Source of the DNA: Plastoroseomonas hellenica
GTDB taxonomy: Bacteria; Pseudomonadota; Alphaproteobacteria; Acetobacterales; Acetobacteraceae
Direction: 5' to 3'
DNA length: 64,000 nucleotides
Assembly (NCBI RefSeq): GCF_018129085.1
Contig: NZ_JAAGBB010000007.1
Location: 122,005-186,004, forward strand
Part shown: in pieces, positions 8,273 to 17,069 of the stretch
How the letters are laid out: every line of letters begins with the position of its first letter
How positions within the stretch are numbered: the first letter of the stretch is position 1
Translations under genes and position numbers: made by a program
Notes under the pieces: model-generated
Told to the model about the DNA's origin: nothing
What the model saw: the letters and a program-made list of their open reading frames with translations, nothing else
The model's database searches: none

Positions 8273-9772
8273 ATGCCGGGTTTCAGGGGCCTCGCGATTC
8301 TTCTGCCAATGCTGCTGCTGGCCGGGGTTGGCGACGCCTTCGGGCAGGGCAAGCCGCCCGCCGCATCGGCCGAGCCCGCGCCCTCGGCAACCGCGGCCCC
8401 GACGCAATGCCCGGACGACATGACGTCCTATGCCGGCAGCGACGAGGTGCTGACCTGCATCTGCCCGGCGGAGCAGGTGGCGCGCGGTTCGGTCTGGGGC
8501 ACCGACACCTATTCGGGTGATTCCGCGACCTGCCGGGCAGCGCTGCATGCCGGCGCGGTCGGCCGGCAGGGCGGCACGGTGACCTTGCGGATGCTGCCGG
8601 GCCAGGCCCGCTATCCCGGGACCACACGGCGCGGCGTGGAGAGCATCAGCTTCGGCGCCTACCGGTCGAGCTACCGCTTCGAGAATGTCGCGCCGGCTGC
8701 CGCGCCAGGGACCGCCGCGTCACCATCCGTACCCCCTGCCGTGGCCGCGGCCCCGACGCAGTGCCCGGACGACATGACCTCCTATGACGGCAGCGACGAG
8801 GTGCTGACCTGTGTCTGCCCGGCGGAGCAGGTGGCGCGCGGTTCGGTCTGGGGCACCGACACCTATTCGGGTGATTCCGCGACCTGCCGGGCAGCGCTGC
8901 ATGCCGGTGCGGTCGGCCGGCAGGGCGGCACCGTGACCTTGCGGATGCTGCCGGGCCAGGCGCGCTATCCCGGGACCACGCGGCGCGGCGTCGAAAGCAT
9001 CAGCTTTGGCGCCTACCGGTCGAGCTACCGTTTCGAGAATATCGCGCCCGCGGCCCAGGCCGCGGCGCCGGCCGCCAGCGGTCCGACGCAATGCCCGGAC
9101 GACATGGCCGTCTATGCGGGCAGCGACGAGACGCTGACCTGCCTCTGCCCCGGGGAAGCGACGCTGCGCGGGTCGATCTGGGGGAGCGATACCTATTCGG
9201 CGGATTCCGCCACCTGCCGCGCCGCAGTGCATGCCGGCATCATCCCGCTGACCGGCGGCACGGTGTCCCTGCAGATGCTCCCCGGCCAGCCGCGCTATAT
9301 CGGCACCACGCGCCGGGGCGTACAGAGCATGAGCTTCGGCGCCTACGGCGCGAGCTACCGTTTCATGGGCGGGCAGGCGGCAGTGCAGGGCAGCGGCCCG
9401 GTGCAGGCGCCGGTCGCCGAGACGCTCCGCCGCACCGGGCAGGTGCAGCTCTACATCACCTTCCGCACCAATTCGGCCGATCTCGATCTCTCGGCCGCGG
9501 CGGTGCTGGCACAGCTACGGGAGGCGTTGGCCGCCGATCCCGCGCTGCGCCTCGGGCTGATCGGCCATACCGACAACCGCGGCTCGGCGGCGATCAACAT
9601 CCCACTTTCCTACCGGCGCGCGGAGGCGGTGCGGCAATGGCTGGTCGCCTCCGGCATCGATGCCGGGCGGCTCAGTGCGCTGGGGCGCGGGCAGGACGAG
9701 CCGATCGCGGACAATGCGACCGAGGACGGCCGGTCGCTGAACCGGCGCGTGCAGGCGGTGAGGGCGCCGTAG
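8273..9772 (+). CDS. secreted/outer-membrane protein with three LCCL domains and a C-terminal OmpA domain
   Basis: 499 residues from an ATG with a strong ribosome site (GGAGGT, 8262-8267). A signal peptide ends near residue 25. Three copies of an LCCL domain follow (about 46-140, 164-258, 274-368). Each has CPDDM, a Cys-x-Cys-Pro pair, GSVWGTDTYS or similar, SATCRAALHAG, GGTV, a TTRRGVxSxSFGAY block and YRF. Residues about 390-499 are an OmpA/MotB peptidoglycan-binding domain (LIGHTDNRGS, RRAEAVRQWL, SLNRRVQ). It is therefore probably periplasmic and anchored to peptidoglycan, with LCCL modules binding an unknown partner. Copies 1 and 2 are almost identical in DNA. It sits convergent to purQ (8 bp gap) and divergent from purL, splitting the purine cluster. 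Confidence 0.88.
   Translation: MPGFRGLAILLPMLLLAGVGDAFGQGKPPAASAEPAPSATAAPTQCPDDMTSYAGSDEVLTCICPAEQVARGSVWGTDTYSGDSATCRAALHAGAVGRQGGTVTLRMLPGQARYPGTTRRGVESISFGAYRSSYRFENVAPAAAPGTAASPSVPPAVAAAPTQCPDDMTSYDGSDEVLTCVCPAEQVARGSVWGTDTYSGDSATCRAALHAGAVGRQGGTVTLRMLPGQARYPGTTRRGVESISFGAYRSSYRFENIAPAAQAAAPAASGPTQCPDDMAVYAGSDETLTCLCPGEATLRGSIWGSDTYSADSATCRAAVHAGIIPLTGGTVSLQMLPGQPRYIGTTRRGVQSMSFGAYGASYRFMGGQAAVQGSGPVQAPVAETLRRTGQVQLYITFRTNSADLDLSAAAVLAQLREALAADPALRLGLIGHTDNRGSAAINIPLSYRRAEAVRQWLVASGIDAGRLSALGRGQDEPIADNATEDGRSLNRRVQAVRAP
8393..9054 (+). repeat. recent tandem duplication encoding LCCL domains 1 and 2
   Basis: Positions about 8393-8700 and 8747-9054 align with a constant 354-bp offset (118 codons). 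By eye I count about 14 differences over roughly 295 bases, most of them silent; only about three residues change. The third domain (about 9080-9366, offset 330 from the second) is clearly older and more diverged. Confidence 0.85.
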
Positions 9773-9780
9773 CGCCGCTC

Positions 9781-10482
9781 TCAAGCCGTCTCGGCCAGGC
9801 TCTCCACAAGGCTCTCGAACATCGGCAGCCCATCCTCGCCGCCCATCAGCGGGTCCACCAGATCCTCCGGATGCGGCATCAGGCCACACATCCGGAGGTT
9901 GGGGGAGAGGATGCCGGCGATGTTCCGGGCGCTGCCGTTGCGGTTGGCCTCGGGCGTCACCTCGCCGCGATCGTCCACATAGCGGAAGGCGACCAGGCCC
10001 TCGCCCTCCAGCCGGTCGAGCGTCGCCTCGTCGGCGAAGTAGTTGCCGTCGCCATGCGCCATCGGCGCGCGGAAGGTCGCACCCTTCTGCCAGCGGCCGG
10101 TGAAGGGGGTGCCGGCACGCTCCACTCGCATGCGGCAATCCATGGAGAGGAAGCGCAGCGTCGCGTTGCGCAGCAGCCCGCCCGGCAGCAGCCCGGCCTC
10201 GATCATGATCTGGAAGCCGTTGCAGACACCGAGGACCAGGCCGCCACGATCGGCATGGGCGCGCACCGCCGCCATGATCGGCGACTGCGCGGCCATGGCG
10301 CCGCAGCGGAGATAGTCGCCATAGGAGAAGCCGCCCGGCAGCACCACCAGATCGGTGCCCGCCGGCAACTCGGTCTCGCGGTGGAACAGCATCGCCGGCG
10401 CATGGCCGGAGGCGCGCTCGAGCGCGATCTTCATGTCGCGCTCGCGGTTGGTGCCGGGGAAGACGATGATGGCGGCCTTCAT
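9781..10482 (-). CDS. purQ: phosphoribosylformylglycinamidine synthase subunit PurQ (glutaminase)
   Basis: Class I glutamine amidotransferase of the PurSQL complex, 233 residues. The catalytic triad is visible: Cys87 in VLGVCNGFQ, with His204 and Glu206 in MPHPED. The [11 protein letters not shown] loop (residues 49-59) and start [10 protein letters not shown] are typical. It overlaps the preceding two-TM gene by 4 bp. It ends 8 bp from the convergent LCCL-OmpA gene, so no room is left for a separate terminator. Confidence 0.97.
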   Translation of the reverse strand: MKAAIIVFPGTNRERDMKIALERASGHAPAMLFHRETELPAGTDLVVLPGGFSYGDYLRCGAMAAQSPIMAAVRAHADRGGLVLGVCNGFQIMIEAGLLPGGLLRNATLRFLSMDCRMRVERAGTPFTGRWQKGATFRAPMAHGDGNYFADEATLDRLEGEGLVAFRYVDDRGEVTPEANRNGSARNIAGILSPNLRMCGLMPHPEDLVDPLMGGEDGLPMFESLVESLAETA

Positions 10483-10727
10483 GGCATCGATCCCTGTTGC
10501 AGAACGCGGAGCCAGTGCAGCCCGCCCATGATCGCGATGGTCGCGACGGCGGCGAGGGCTGCGGCGGTGATGTAGCGGTTGGCCTTCGCCTTGATGCCGC
10601 CGATGAGGCCGAGGCGCTTCGGCTTCTGATGGCCCAGGTGCACGGCGCGCTCCTCGCGCCAGCGCAGCCCGATGGCGATCAGCACCGTGAGGGCGACCAT
10701 GACCACCAGGCTGAGCTTCATCGGCAT
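10479..10727 (-). CDS. small two-TM membrane protein inside the pur cluster
   Basis: 82 residues with one hydrophobic segment at the N terminus (about 4-21), a basic middle ([17 protein letters not shown]) and a second hydrophobic segment (about 53-70). It lies 4 bp after purS and overlaps purQ by 4 bp (ATGA), so it is translated with the purine genes. I do not recognise the family; a role in purine synthesis is not implied by its sequence. Confidence 0.72.
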   Translation of the reverse strand: MPMKLSLVVMVALTVLIAIGLRWREERAVHLGHQKPKRLGLIGGIKAKANRYITAAALAAVATIAIMGGLHWLRVLQQGSMP

Positions 10728-10731
10728 CGGA

Positions 10732-10971
10732 TCAGGCGGTCTCCACGCGGAAGCTCTCGATGACGGTGTTGGCCAGCAGCTTGCGGGCCATCTCCTCCGC
10801 CGCGGCGCGGGCCTTGGCGGGATCGGTCTCGGCGACGTCGAGCTCGATCACCTTGCCGGCGCGCACGTCGTTGACGCCGCCGAAGCCGAGGGTGCCGAGG
10901 GCCTGAGCGATGGCTTTGCCCTGGGGGTCGAGGACGCCGTTCTTCGGCATCACGGTGACAAGCAACTTCAT
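10732..10971 (-). CDS. purS: phosphoribosylformylglycinamidine synthase subunit PurS
   Basis: Small bridging subunit of the PurSQL complex that helps carry ammonia from PurQ to PurL. 79 residues, normal length, with the family pattern VTVMPKNGVLDPQGKAI, LGFGGVNDVRAGKVIEL and the end LLANTVIESFRVE. It follows purC after a gap of about 64 bp and leads into the two-TM gene and purQ. Confidence 0.96.
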   Translation of the reverse strand: MKLLVTVMPKNGVLDPQGKAIAQALGTLGFGGVNDVRAGKVIELDVAETDPAKARAAAEEMARKLLANTVIESFRVETA

Positions 10972-11035
10972 GGTTCAGACCTCCGATTCACGTCTCCGGT
11001 GCTCGCCTCCGGCTCCGCCCTGCGACGATCGGAGG

Positions 11036-11800
<765 letters not shown>

Positions 11801-11832
11801 TGAATCAGAATCCTTGCGGCCGCCGGGCGGGG

Positions 11833-11856
11833 GGCGCCTGACGGAAATCAGGCGCC
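11833..11856. other. hairpin upstream of purC
   Basis: Perfect 9-bp inverted repeat, GGCGCCTGA (11833-11841) and TCAGGCGCC (11848-11856), with a 6-nt loop. It lies 33 bp before the purC start on the minus strand. No T-run follows in either direction, so it is either a leader structure, a protein-binding palindrome or a weak terminator of the decayed gene upstream. Function unknown. Confidence 0.5.
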
Positions 11857-11994
11857 GTATAGCAGCGGCGGGGTGGGGGCGCCACCGGGGCGGGTCTGCG
11901 CTTGACGCGGGTCGGCGGCGCGTGGCGGTTCCGTGGGCCCGCCGCCGACGCAGGTCATCGTTACGCCGTGGCCGATTCCAGCGCCGGCCGTTTG

Positions 11995-12078
11995 CGGAGC
12001 AGCCAGCAGGCCATTCCGGAAGACGATGTTCCAGGGCGCGGCATCGCCATGGCCGATGATGTCCCAGCGCGCCCCCCC
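11995..12078 (-). pseudogene. relic of a phosphotransferase (APH/choline kinase-type) gene
   Basis: On the minus strand this stretch reads [19 protein letters not shown], which is the Brenner/catalytic-loop signature of aminoglycoside phosphotransferase-type kinases (HxDxxxxN: His, Asp and Asn all present). The N-lobe is absent and the frame runs out into unrelated sequence after LLAAPQ, so only a short core remains. It is squeezed between the beta-lactamase stop (12083) and the purC leader. The wider stretch 11801-12082 holds no intact gene. Confidence 0.55.
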
Positions 12079-12082
12079 CGCC

Positions 12083-12943
12083 TCAGGCGAGTGCCGCCGC
12101 GACAGCGCGGCCGACCGCGGCGAGGCTGGCATCGCGCCGCTCCGGGGACGCGGCAGCACTGGTGAGGAAGGCTGCGACCAGCACCGGTGCGCGGCCTGGC
12201 GGCCAGAGGATCCCGACATCGTTGCTGGTGGGGCTGTGGGTCCCGGTCTTGCTGCCGATCCGCCAGCCCGCGGGCAGCCCCGCCTTCAGCCGCGTATCAT
12301 TGGTGCGGCAATCCAGCATCCAGCCGAGGAGCTGCGCCCGCGACGGCGCGGAGAGGCGATCGCCGAGCGCCAGCGCCTGCATATCCGCGAGCATGGCGGC
12401 GGGGGTGGTGGTGTCCCGCTCATCGCCGGGCGGGACCACATTCAGCTCCGGCTCGAAGCGGTCGAGGCGGGTGACGGCGTCGCCGATGCTGCGCAGCCAG
12501 GCGGTGAGGCCGGCGGGGCCGCCGATGGTCGGCAGCAGCAGGTTCGCGGCGGCATTGTCGCTGATCGTCGTGGTGGCGGCGCAGAGCTCGGCCAGCGACA
12601 TGTCCCGGCCCACCCGAGTCTCGGTGACCGGCGAATGCGCGATCAGCGCCTCGCGCGGGATGCGGATGCGGCGGTCCAGGCTCTCCTGCCCGGCATCGGC
12701 GCGGGCGAGGACGGCGGCGGCGAGCAGCAGCTTGAAGGTGCTGCACATCGGGAACCGCTCCTGCCCGCGATGTGCGGCGCGGAAGCCCGAGCCGGTGTCG
12801 AGCACGGCGACGCCGAGCCTGCCGCCGCTCTCCCGCTCGATCCGCGCGAGGGCGGCGGGGAGGGCTTCCTCCGCCGCGCGGGCCTGATGTGCTGCCGTCA
12901 TGGCCAGGGTTGCGCCGAGGGCGAGGGTCCGCCTGCCGATCAT
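12083..12943 (-). CDS. class A beta-lactamase
   Basis: Periplasmic serine beta-lactamase, 286 residues from the chosen ATG (ribosome site GGAGCGG). The N terminus MIGRRTLALGATLAM is Tat-like with cleavage near ARA-AEE. All class A motifs are present: S68-TFK71, S128-DN130, RFEPELN with Glu164 and Asn168, and K232-TG234. A Cys precedes the nucleophile (Ambler 69), but the residue at Ambler 238 appears to be His, so the disulfide of class A carbapenemases is not expected. It is divergently paired with an AmpR gene, which points to induction by beta-lactams through cell-wall fragments. The spectrum cannot be judged from sequence alone. Confidence 0.95.
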   Translation of the reverse strand: MIGRRTLALGATLAMTAAHQARAAEEALPAALARIERESGGRLGVAVLDTGSGFRAAHRGQERFPMCSTFKLLLAAAVLARADAGQESLDRRIRIPREALIAHSPVTETRVGRDMSLAELCAATTTISDNAAANLLLPTIGGPAGLTAWLRSIGDAVTRLDRFEPELNVVPPGDERDTTTPAAMLADMQALALGDRLSAPSRAQLLGWMLDCRTNDTRLKAGLPAGWRIGSKTGTHSPTSNDVGILWPPGRAPVLVAAFLTSAAASPERRDASLAAVGRAVAAALA

Positions 12944-13052
12944 GAAGTCCGCTCCATAAGGGTTCGTGGCGCGGGGAGGTATGGCCGCGGCCGGCAGGCT
13001 GGACAAAGCATGATGTCTTGCGCGAGGCATGAGGAAAATTTGGGATTCTGCC
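12944..13052. promoter_or_regulatory. bla-ampR divergent control region
   Basis: This 109-bp gap must hold both promoters and the AmpR site. On the minus strand TTGTCC (13004-12999) is followed after 17 bp by CATACC, a weak sigma70-like pair for bla. A direct repeat GCATGA occurs at 13008-13013 and 13027-13032. I could not identify the AmpR-binding sequence with certainty. Confidence 0.45.
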
Positions 13053-13931
13053 ATGGTGCGACCGAACCTGCCGCTGAACGCGCTCCGCGCCTTCGAGGCC
13101 TCCGCGCGCCACCTGAGCTTCACGCGCGCGGGGCTGGAGCTGCACGTGACCCAGGCGGCGGTGAGCCATCAGGTGAAAGGCCTTGAGGAAATCTTGGGGC
13201 TGCGGCTGTTCCGCCGCCTGCCGCGCGGCCTCGCTTTGACCGATGAGGGCGCGGCGCTGCTGCCGGTGCTGGAGGAGGCGTTTCGCCGCATCGGCGCGAC
13301 GCTCGACCGCTTCGAGGGCGGGCGGGTGCGGGAGGTGCTGACGGTCGGCGCCGTCGCAACCTTTGCGGTCGGCTGGCTGCTGCCGCGGCTGCGTGATTTC
13401 CAGGAAGAGCACCCCTTCGTCGACCTGCGCATCCTGACCAACAACAATCGGGTGGACCTGGCGGGAGAGGGTCTCGATTGCGCCATCCGCTTCGGCGACG
13501 GCGCCTGGCACGGGACGGAGGCGGTGCGGCTGCTCGACGCACCGCTCTCCCCACTCTGCGCCCCGCCGCTCGCCGAGCGGCTGCGCCAGCCGGCCGACCT
13601 GGCTTCGGTGCCGCTGCTCAGGAGCTACCGCGCCGACGAATGGGCGCACTGGTTCGCGCAAGCGGGCGCGGCCTGCCCGGCGCTCCGTGGCGTCGTCTTC
13701 GACAGTTCCGTCGCCATGGCGGAAGCGGCGGCGCAGGGAGCTGGTGCCGCGCTGCTGCCGGTCGCGCTGTTCGCGCGCGACCTGCGCACGGGGCGGCTGG
13801 TGCGGCCCTTCACGACGGAGATCGCGGCCGGGGCCTATTGGCTGACCTGGCTGAAGTCGCGGCGGGAGACGGTGGCGATGGCAGCATTCCGCACCTGGCT
13901 CACCGCGCAGCGAGGGCGGGAGGAAGCGTGA
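13053..13931 (+). CDS. ampR: LysR-family beta-lactamase regulator, AmpR type
   Basis: 292 residues from the ATG that gives the family N terminus RPNLPLNALRAFEASARHLSFTRA; an ATG 24 bp upstream is also in frame. The winged HTH covers about residues 20-60 (VTQAAVSHQVKGLE). The effector domain matches AmpR from enterobacteria in long stretches as I remember it: LTNNNRVDLAGEGLDCAIRFG, cut here to NNNRVDLAGEGLD, plus GAWHGT, PLLRSYRADEWAHW and VVFDSSVAMAEAA. AmpR senses muropeptides and switches the divergent beta-lactamase on. It could also be called GcvA-like, but the detailed match and the divergent bla favour AmpR. Confidence 0.88.
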   Translation: MVRPNLPLNALRAFEASARHLSFTRAGLELHVTQAAVSHQVKGLEEILGLRLFRRLPRGLALTDEGAALLPVLEEAFRRIGATLDRFEGGRVREVLTVGAVATFAVGWLLPRLRDFQEEHPFVDLRILTNNNRVDLAGEGLDCAIRFGDGAWHGTEAVRLLDAPLSPLCAPPLAERLRQPADLASVPLLRSYRADEWAHWFAQAGAACPALRGVVFDSSVAMAEAAAQGAGAALLPVALFARDLRTGRLVRPFTTEIAAGAYWLTWLKSRRETVAMAAFRTWLTAQRGREEA

Positions 13932-13943
13932 GACGTGCTCAGC

Positions 13944-15185
13944 TCACCCGGCCCGCGGCGCCGGAATGCCGGCGCCTTGGCCGGCATCGGTGCCCGCCAC
14001 CGGCCGGCCGGCATGAAAGACCCGGCGACGCGGCGGATGGGTGGCGATCGCATCCGGCACATTCTCGGCCGGCAGGGTGAAGAAATTCGCGGGATGGCCG
14101 GGCGCGATGCCGTAGCGCTCGATCCCGAGCGCGGCCGCGCCCTCCGAGGAGATCATCGCGAACAGCTCCTCCAGCAGGTGGTCGTGCCGGAGATCCTCGC
14201 GCCAGCCGATCACGGAGGCGCGTTCCAGCATGTCGGCGGTGCCATAGGGGCTCCAGGTATCGCGCACATCGTCATTGCCGCAGAACACGCGCACGCCTGC
14301 CCGGCGCAGCAGCATCAGCGGCGGCAAGGTGGCGCTGCCCGCCCCATGCGTGACCAGCGAGACGCCGGAAGACGCCATCAGCGCCGCTGCCGCCTTCTGC
14401 TTGGATTCCGGGATTCCGCCCAGGCAGAAGCCATGACTGACCGTCACCTTTCCCTGCATGCCCCGGGCGCGCGTCCGGGCACAGATCTCCTGCAGGCTGT
14501 AGAGGCCGAGCTCGCCCGGCTCATGCAGATGGATGTCGATCCCGACCCCCCGCCGCTCCGCCACCGCGAAGATGCCGTCGAGCTGGCCGGCGGGGTCGCG
14601 GTCCACGTCGCAGGGATCGATGCCGCCGACCAGATCGGCACCGGCGCGGACAGCGGCATCGAGGAGATCGAGCATGGTGGTGGCGCCCTGGCGCATCACG
14701 CCGGCCTGCGGGAAGGCGACGACCTGCACGGTCACCGCGTGTGCATGCGCCTCCCGCGCCTGCAGCACGCCTTCGAGCGCCGACAGGCCGAAGGCGGGCA
14801 GGACATCGGCATGGGTGCGGACATGGGCGGTGCCATTGGCCATGCAGCGGCGCAGCAGATACCCGGCGCGCTCGGCCGTGCCGAGCGGCAGCCCGGGCAG
14901 GACCCGCTGGTCGGTCTCGATGCGGCTCTGCCGGAAGGGTTCCGCCGCATGGGGCTGCCAGGGCAGGCCGGACAAGGTCTTGTCCAGGTGCATATGGCCG
15001 TCGACCAGGCCGGGCAGCAGCAGGTCGCCTTGCAGGTCCAGGACCTCGCGCGCATTGGGGGCCGGGGCACCCGGCTCGAGGATGGCCGCGATGCGGCCGC
15101 CGGCGACCGCGATCCGATGGCCCGCGGCGGCCCCATGCGGAAGGCGGAAATTGGTCAGCAGCAGGTCGCATCCATGATCGGTCAT
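13944..15185 (-). CDS. amidohydrolase, cytosine deaminase (CodA)-like
   Basis: Cytoplasmic metal-dependent deaminase/hydrolase, 413 residues from an ATG with ribosome site GGGAGG. Family motifs: VDGHMHLDKT (metal His pair), a middle HLHEPGE, VSHGFCLG and, most telling, CGNDDVRDTWSPYGTADML, which is the CodA metal-Asp motif. The glutamate-containing motifs deviate from E. coli CodA, so the substrate may be another cyclic amidine. An upstream extension to 15497 is overlapped by the next gene and rejected. It is 29 bp downstream of a ketopantoate reductase-like gene. Confidence 0.85.
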   Translation of the reverse strand: MTDHGCDLLLTNFRLPHGAAAGHRIAVAGGRIAAILEPGAPAPNAREVLDLQGDLLLPGLVDGHMHLDKTLSGLPWQPHAAEPFRQSRIETDQRVLPGLPLGTAERAGYLLRRCMANGTAHVRTHADVLPAFGLSALEGVLQAREAHAHAVTVQVVAFPQAGVMRQGATTMLDLLDAAVRAGADLVGGIDPCDVDRDPAGQLDGIFAVAERRGVGIDIHLHEPGELGLYSLQEICARTRARGMQGKVTVSHGFCLGGIPESKQKAAAALMASSGVSLVTHGAGSATLPPLMLLRRAGVRVFCGNDDVRDTWSPYGTADMLERASVIGWREDLRHDHLLEELFAMISSEGAAALGIERYGIAPGHPANFFTLPAENVPDAIATHPPRRRVFHAGRPVAGTDAGQGAGIPAPRAG

Positions 15186-15214
15186 CGCAGTGCCTCCCAT
15201 GCCGGCGCCGGTGT

Positions 15215-16138
15215 TCAGCCGGCCGTCTTCGCCGCGTCGCTGATCGCCCGCAGCAGGGTCAGCAGCGTCTGGTTGCACGGCGTCGGGATGCCGTGCCGTT
15301 CGCCCGCCGCGACGATCGCGCCGAGGATCGCATCGGCCTCCAGCGGTCGGCCGGCGAGGGTGTCGAAATACATCGAGGTGCCGAGGCCCGGCGCATAGGT
15401 GAGCAGCGCGGCCATGATGCGCTCCGCCTCGTCCTCGGCAAGCGCCGCGCCCTCGGCGCGCCCGACCGCGACGGCCTCGCCGAGCACCGTGAGGCACAGC
15501 GCGTGGATATCGGGGCGCCGCAGCACCGCCTGGCGCTGGCGGGTCAGCGCGGTCATCGGGTTGGCGGCGGCGTTGATCAGCAGCTTCCGCCAGAGCAGCG
15601 TGGTGAATTCGGCGCTGGTCGCGACGCGCAGCGGCGTGCCGTCGAAGAGCGCCGCGAAGGCGCGCCCCGTGGCATCGTCCGAAACCGCGACGTCGCGCTC
15701 ACCGACCGGGGTCAGCCGCACATGGTCGGGCGCCAGCCGCTCGCCATTGTAGTAGACGATCGCCGGGACCACGGCCGCGCCGCCGATGAAGGGCGCGACG
15801 CGCTCGGCATGGCCAAGGCCGTTCTGCAGCACCGCGACCCGGGTCGCGGGGCCGCAGAGCCGCTGGAGCCAGGGGCCGATCGCCTCGGTCTCATGCGTCT
15901 TGGTGCAGACCAGGACCCAGTCGACCGGCTGCGCCGCATCGGGGCTGGTCAGGGCGCGGAGCGGCAGCGTCGCGCTGCTGCCGGGCCGGTCGAGCGTGAG
16001 GCTCTGCAGCGGCCGCCGCACGCAGGCAAATAGATCATGCAGCCCTGCGGTCAGCAGGCATCCGGCGGCGATGCCGCCGATGCTGCCGAGGCCGATGACG
16101 GCGATGGTCGACGGGGGCTGCGCTGCTGGGGGCGACAT
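15215..16138 (-). CDS. 2-dehydropantoate 2-reductase family protein
   Basis: NADPH-binding ApbA/PanE-type reductase, 307 residues. The N terminus holds the dinucleotide motif IGLGSIGG, and the C-terminal domain has LLWRKLLINAAANPMTAL with the conserved Lys and Asn. Many bacteria have several such paralogues acting on other 2-oxo acids, so a role in pantothenate synthesis is only one option. It forms a tight minus-strand run with the CodA-like gene and is 50 bp downstream of phzF-like. Confidence 0.85.
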   Translation of the reverse strand: MSPPAAQPPSTIAVIGLGSIGGIAAGCLLTAGLHDLFACVRRPLQSLTLDRPGSSATLPLRALTSPDAAQPVDWVLVCTKTHETEAIGPWLQRLCGPATRVAVLQNGLGHAERVAPFIGGAAVVPAIVYYNGERLAPDHVRLTPVGERDVAVSDDATGRAFAALFDGTPLRVATSAEFTTLLWRKLLINAAANPMTALTRQRQAVLRRPDIHALCLTVLGEAVAVGRAEGAALAEDEAERIMAALLTYAPGLGTSMYFDTLAGRPLEADAILGAIVAAGERHGIPTPCNQTLLTLLRAISDAAKTAG

Positions 16139-16188
16139 CCCGCAAGTGTGGGTGTGTGCCCGGCACCGTCAAGCGTGGCTGCCGCGCC

Positions 16189-17019
16189 TCACGCCAGGCG
16201 CTCCACGCGGCCGCCGATCCGGCAGCCCGGGCCTTCCGGATCCGGCCGCACCCGGATCTCGCTCGGCCGGCCCATGGCCTCGCCCTGCCGCACGACGATC
16301 CCGCCGGAAGGGGCGCCGAGGCCGTGGAACAACGCGGCGGCAGCGATGCCGGTCGCGGCATCCTCGGGATAGCCCGAGCCGCGCGGGAATTGCCGGGCAT
16401 GCAGGATGCCGCCGGTATCGGCTGCCCAGGGGTAGAGACCGGTCGAGCCGATCGCCGCGCAGGCCGCGCCGACCGCCGCGGGGTCGGGGGCGAGGCGGTG
16501 CAGCCGCGCGGGATCGGCGAGCGGGACCAGGGTCTTCACCCGGCTGGTGGCGGCATTGAGCAGCCGTGCGCCGGGCAGCAGGTCTCGCTCCGTGACTCCC
16601 AGCGCCCCCAGCACGGCCGGAACCTCCGCGACCTCGGTCGCATGGCCGGCGGGCTGGGTGATCTCGACCGATCCGTCCGGCCCGAAGATCGCCCGCACCG
16701 GGCCGGAGAGGGTCTCGATGCGCAGGCCGTCACAGGAGAGCGCCGCTCCCTGCCGCAGCAGCCAGGCCGCGCCGAGCGTCGCGTGCCCGCACATCTCCAT
16801 CTCATGCGCGGGCACGAAGAAGCGGAAGCCGTAATCGACGGTGGCGGCATCCGCCGGCGGCAGGACGAAGACGCTCTCATGGCCATAGGCGGCGGCGAGC
16901 GCCTGCATCGCGGCCGCGTCCATGCCGCTGGCGTCGAGCACCACGGGGCAGGGATTGCCACCGCCCGGACCGGCCGGGAAGACGGAGAGCAGGATGGGCG
17001 TGGGCAAAGGCTGTCGCAT
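16189..17019 (-). CDS. PhzF family isomerase/epimerase-like protein
   Basis: 276 residues with the two-lobed PhzF (diaminopimelate epimerase-like) fold. Visible marks are GGNPCPVVLDA near the N terminus, the HESVFV region with the usual acidic catalytic position (GHESVF), CGHATLGAAWLL, and near the C terminus ATGIAAAALFHGLG and RQGEAMGRPSEI, all typical. Most homologues have no assigned substrate. It shares direction and short gaps with the neighbouring AraC, reductase and deaminase genes. Confidence 0.88.
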   Translation of the reverse strand: MRQPLPTPILLSVFPAGPGGGNPCPVVLDASGMDAAAMQALAAAYGHESVFVLPPADAATVDYGFRFFVPAHEMEMCGHATLGAAWLLRQGAALSCDGLRIETLSGPVRAIFGPDGSVEITQPAGHATEVAEVPAVLGALGVTERDLLPGARLLNAATSRVKTLVPLADPARLHRLAPDPAAVGAACAAIGSTGLYPWAADTGGILHARQFPRGSGYPEDAATGIAAAALFHGLGAPSGGIVVRQGEAMGRPSEIRVRPDPEGPGCRIGGRVERLA

Positions 17020-17069
17020 GCCCCCAGCCTAGACCCCGCCCGGGGCCTGGGCGCGCGCCGGATCGGGCC

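Noticed and set aside
12083..12943. Class A carbapenemase
   Set aside because: The Cys at Ambler 69 is present but position 238 appears to be His, so the required disulfide is not supported.
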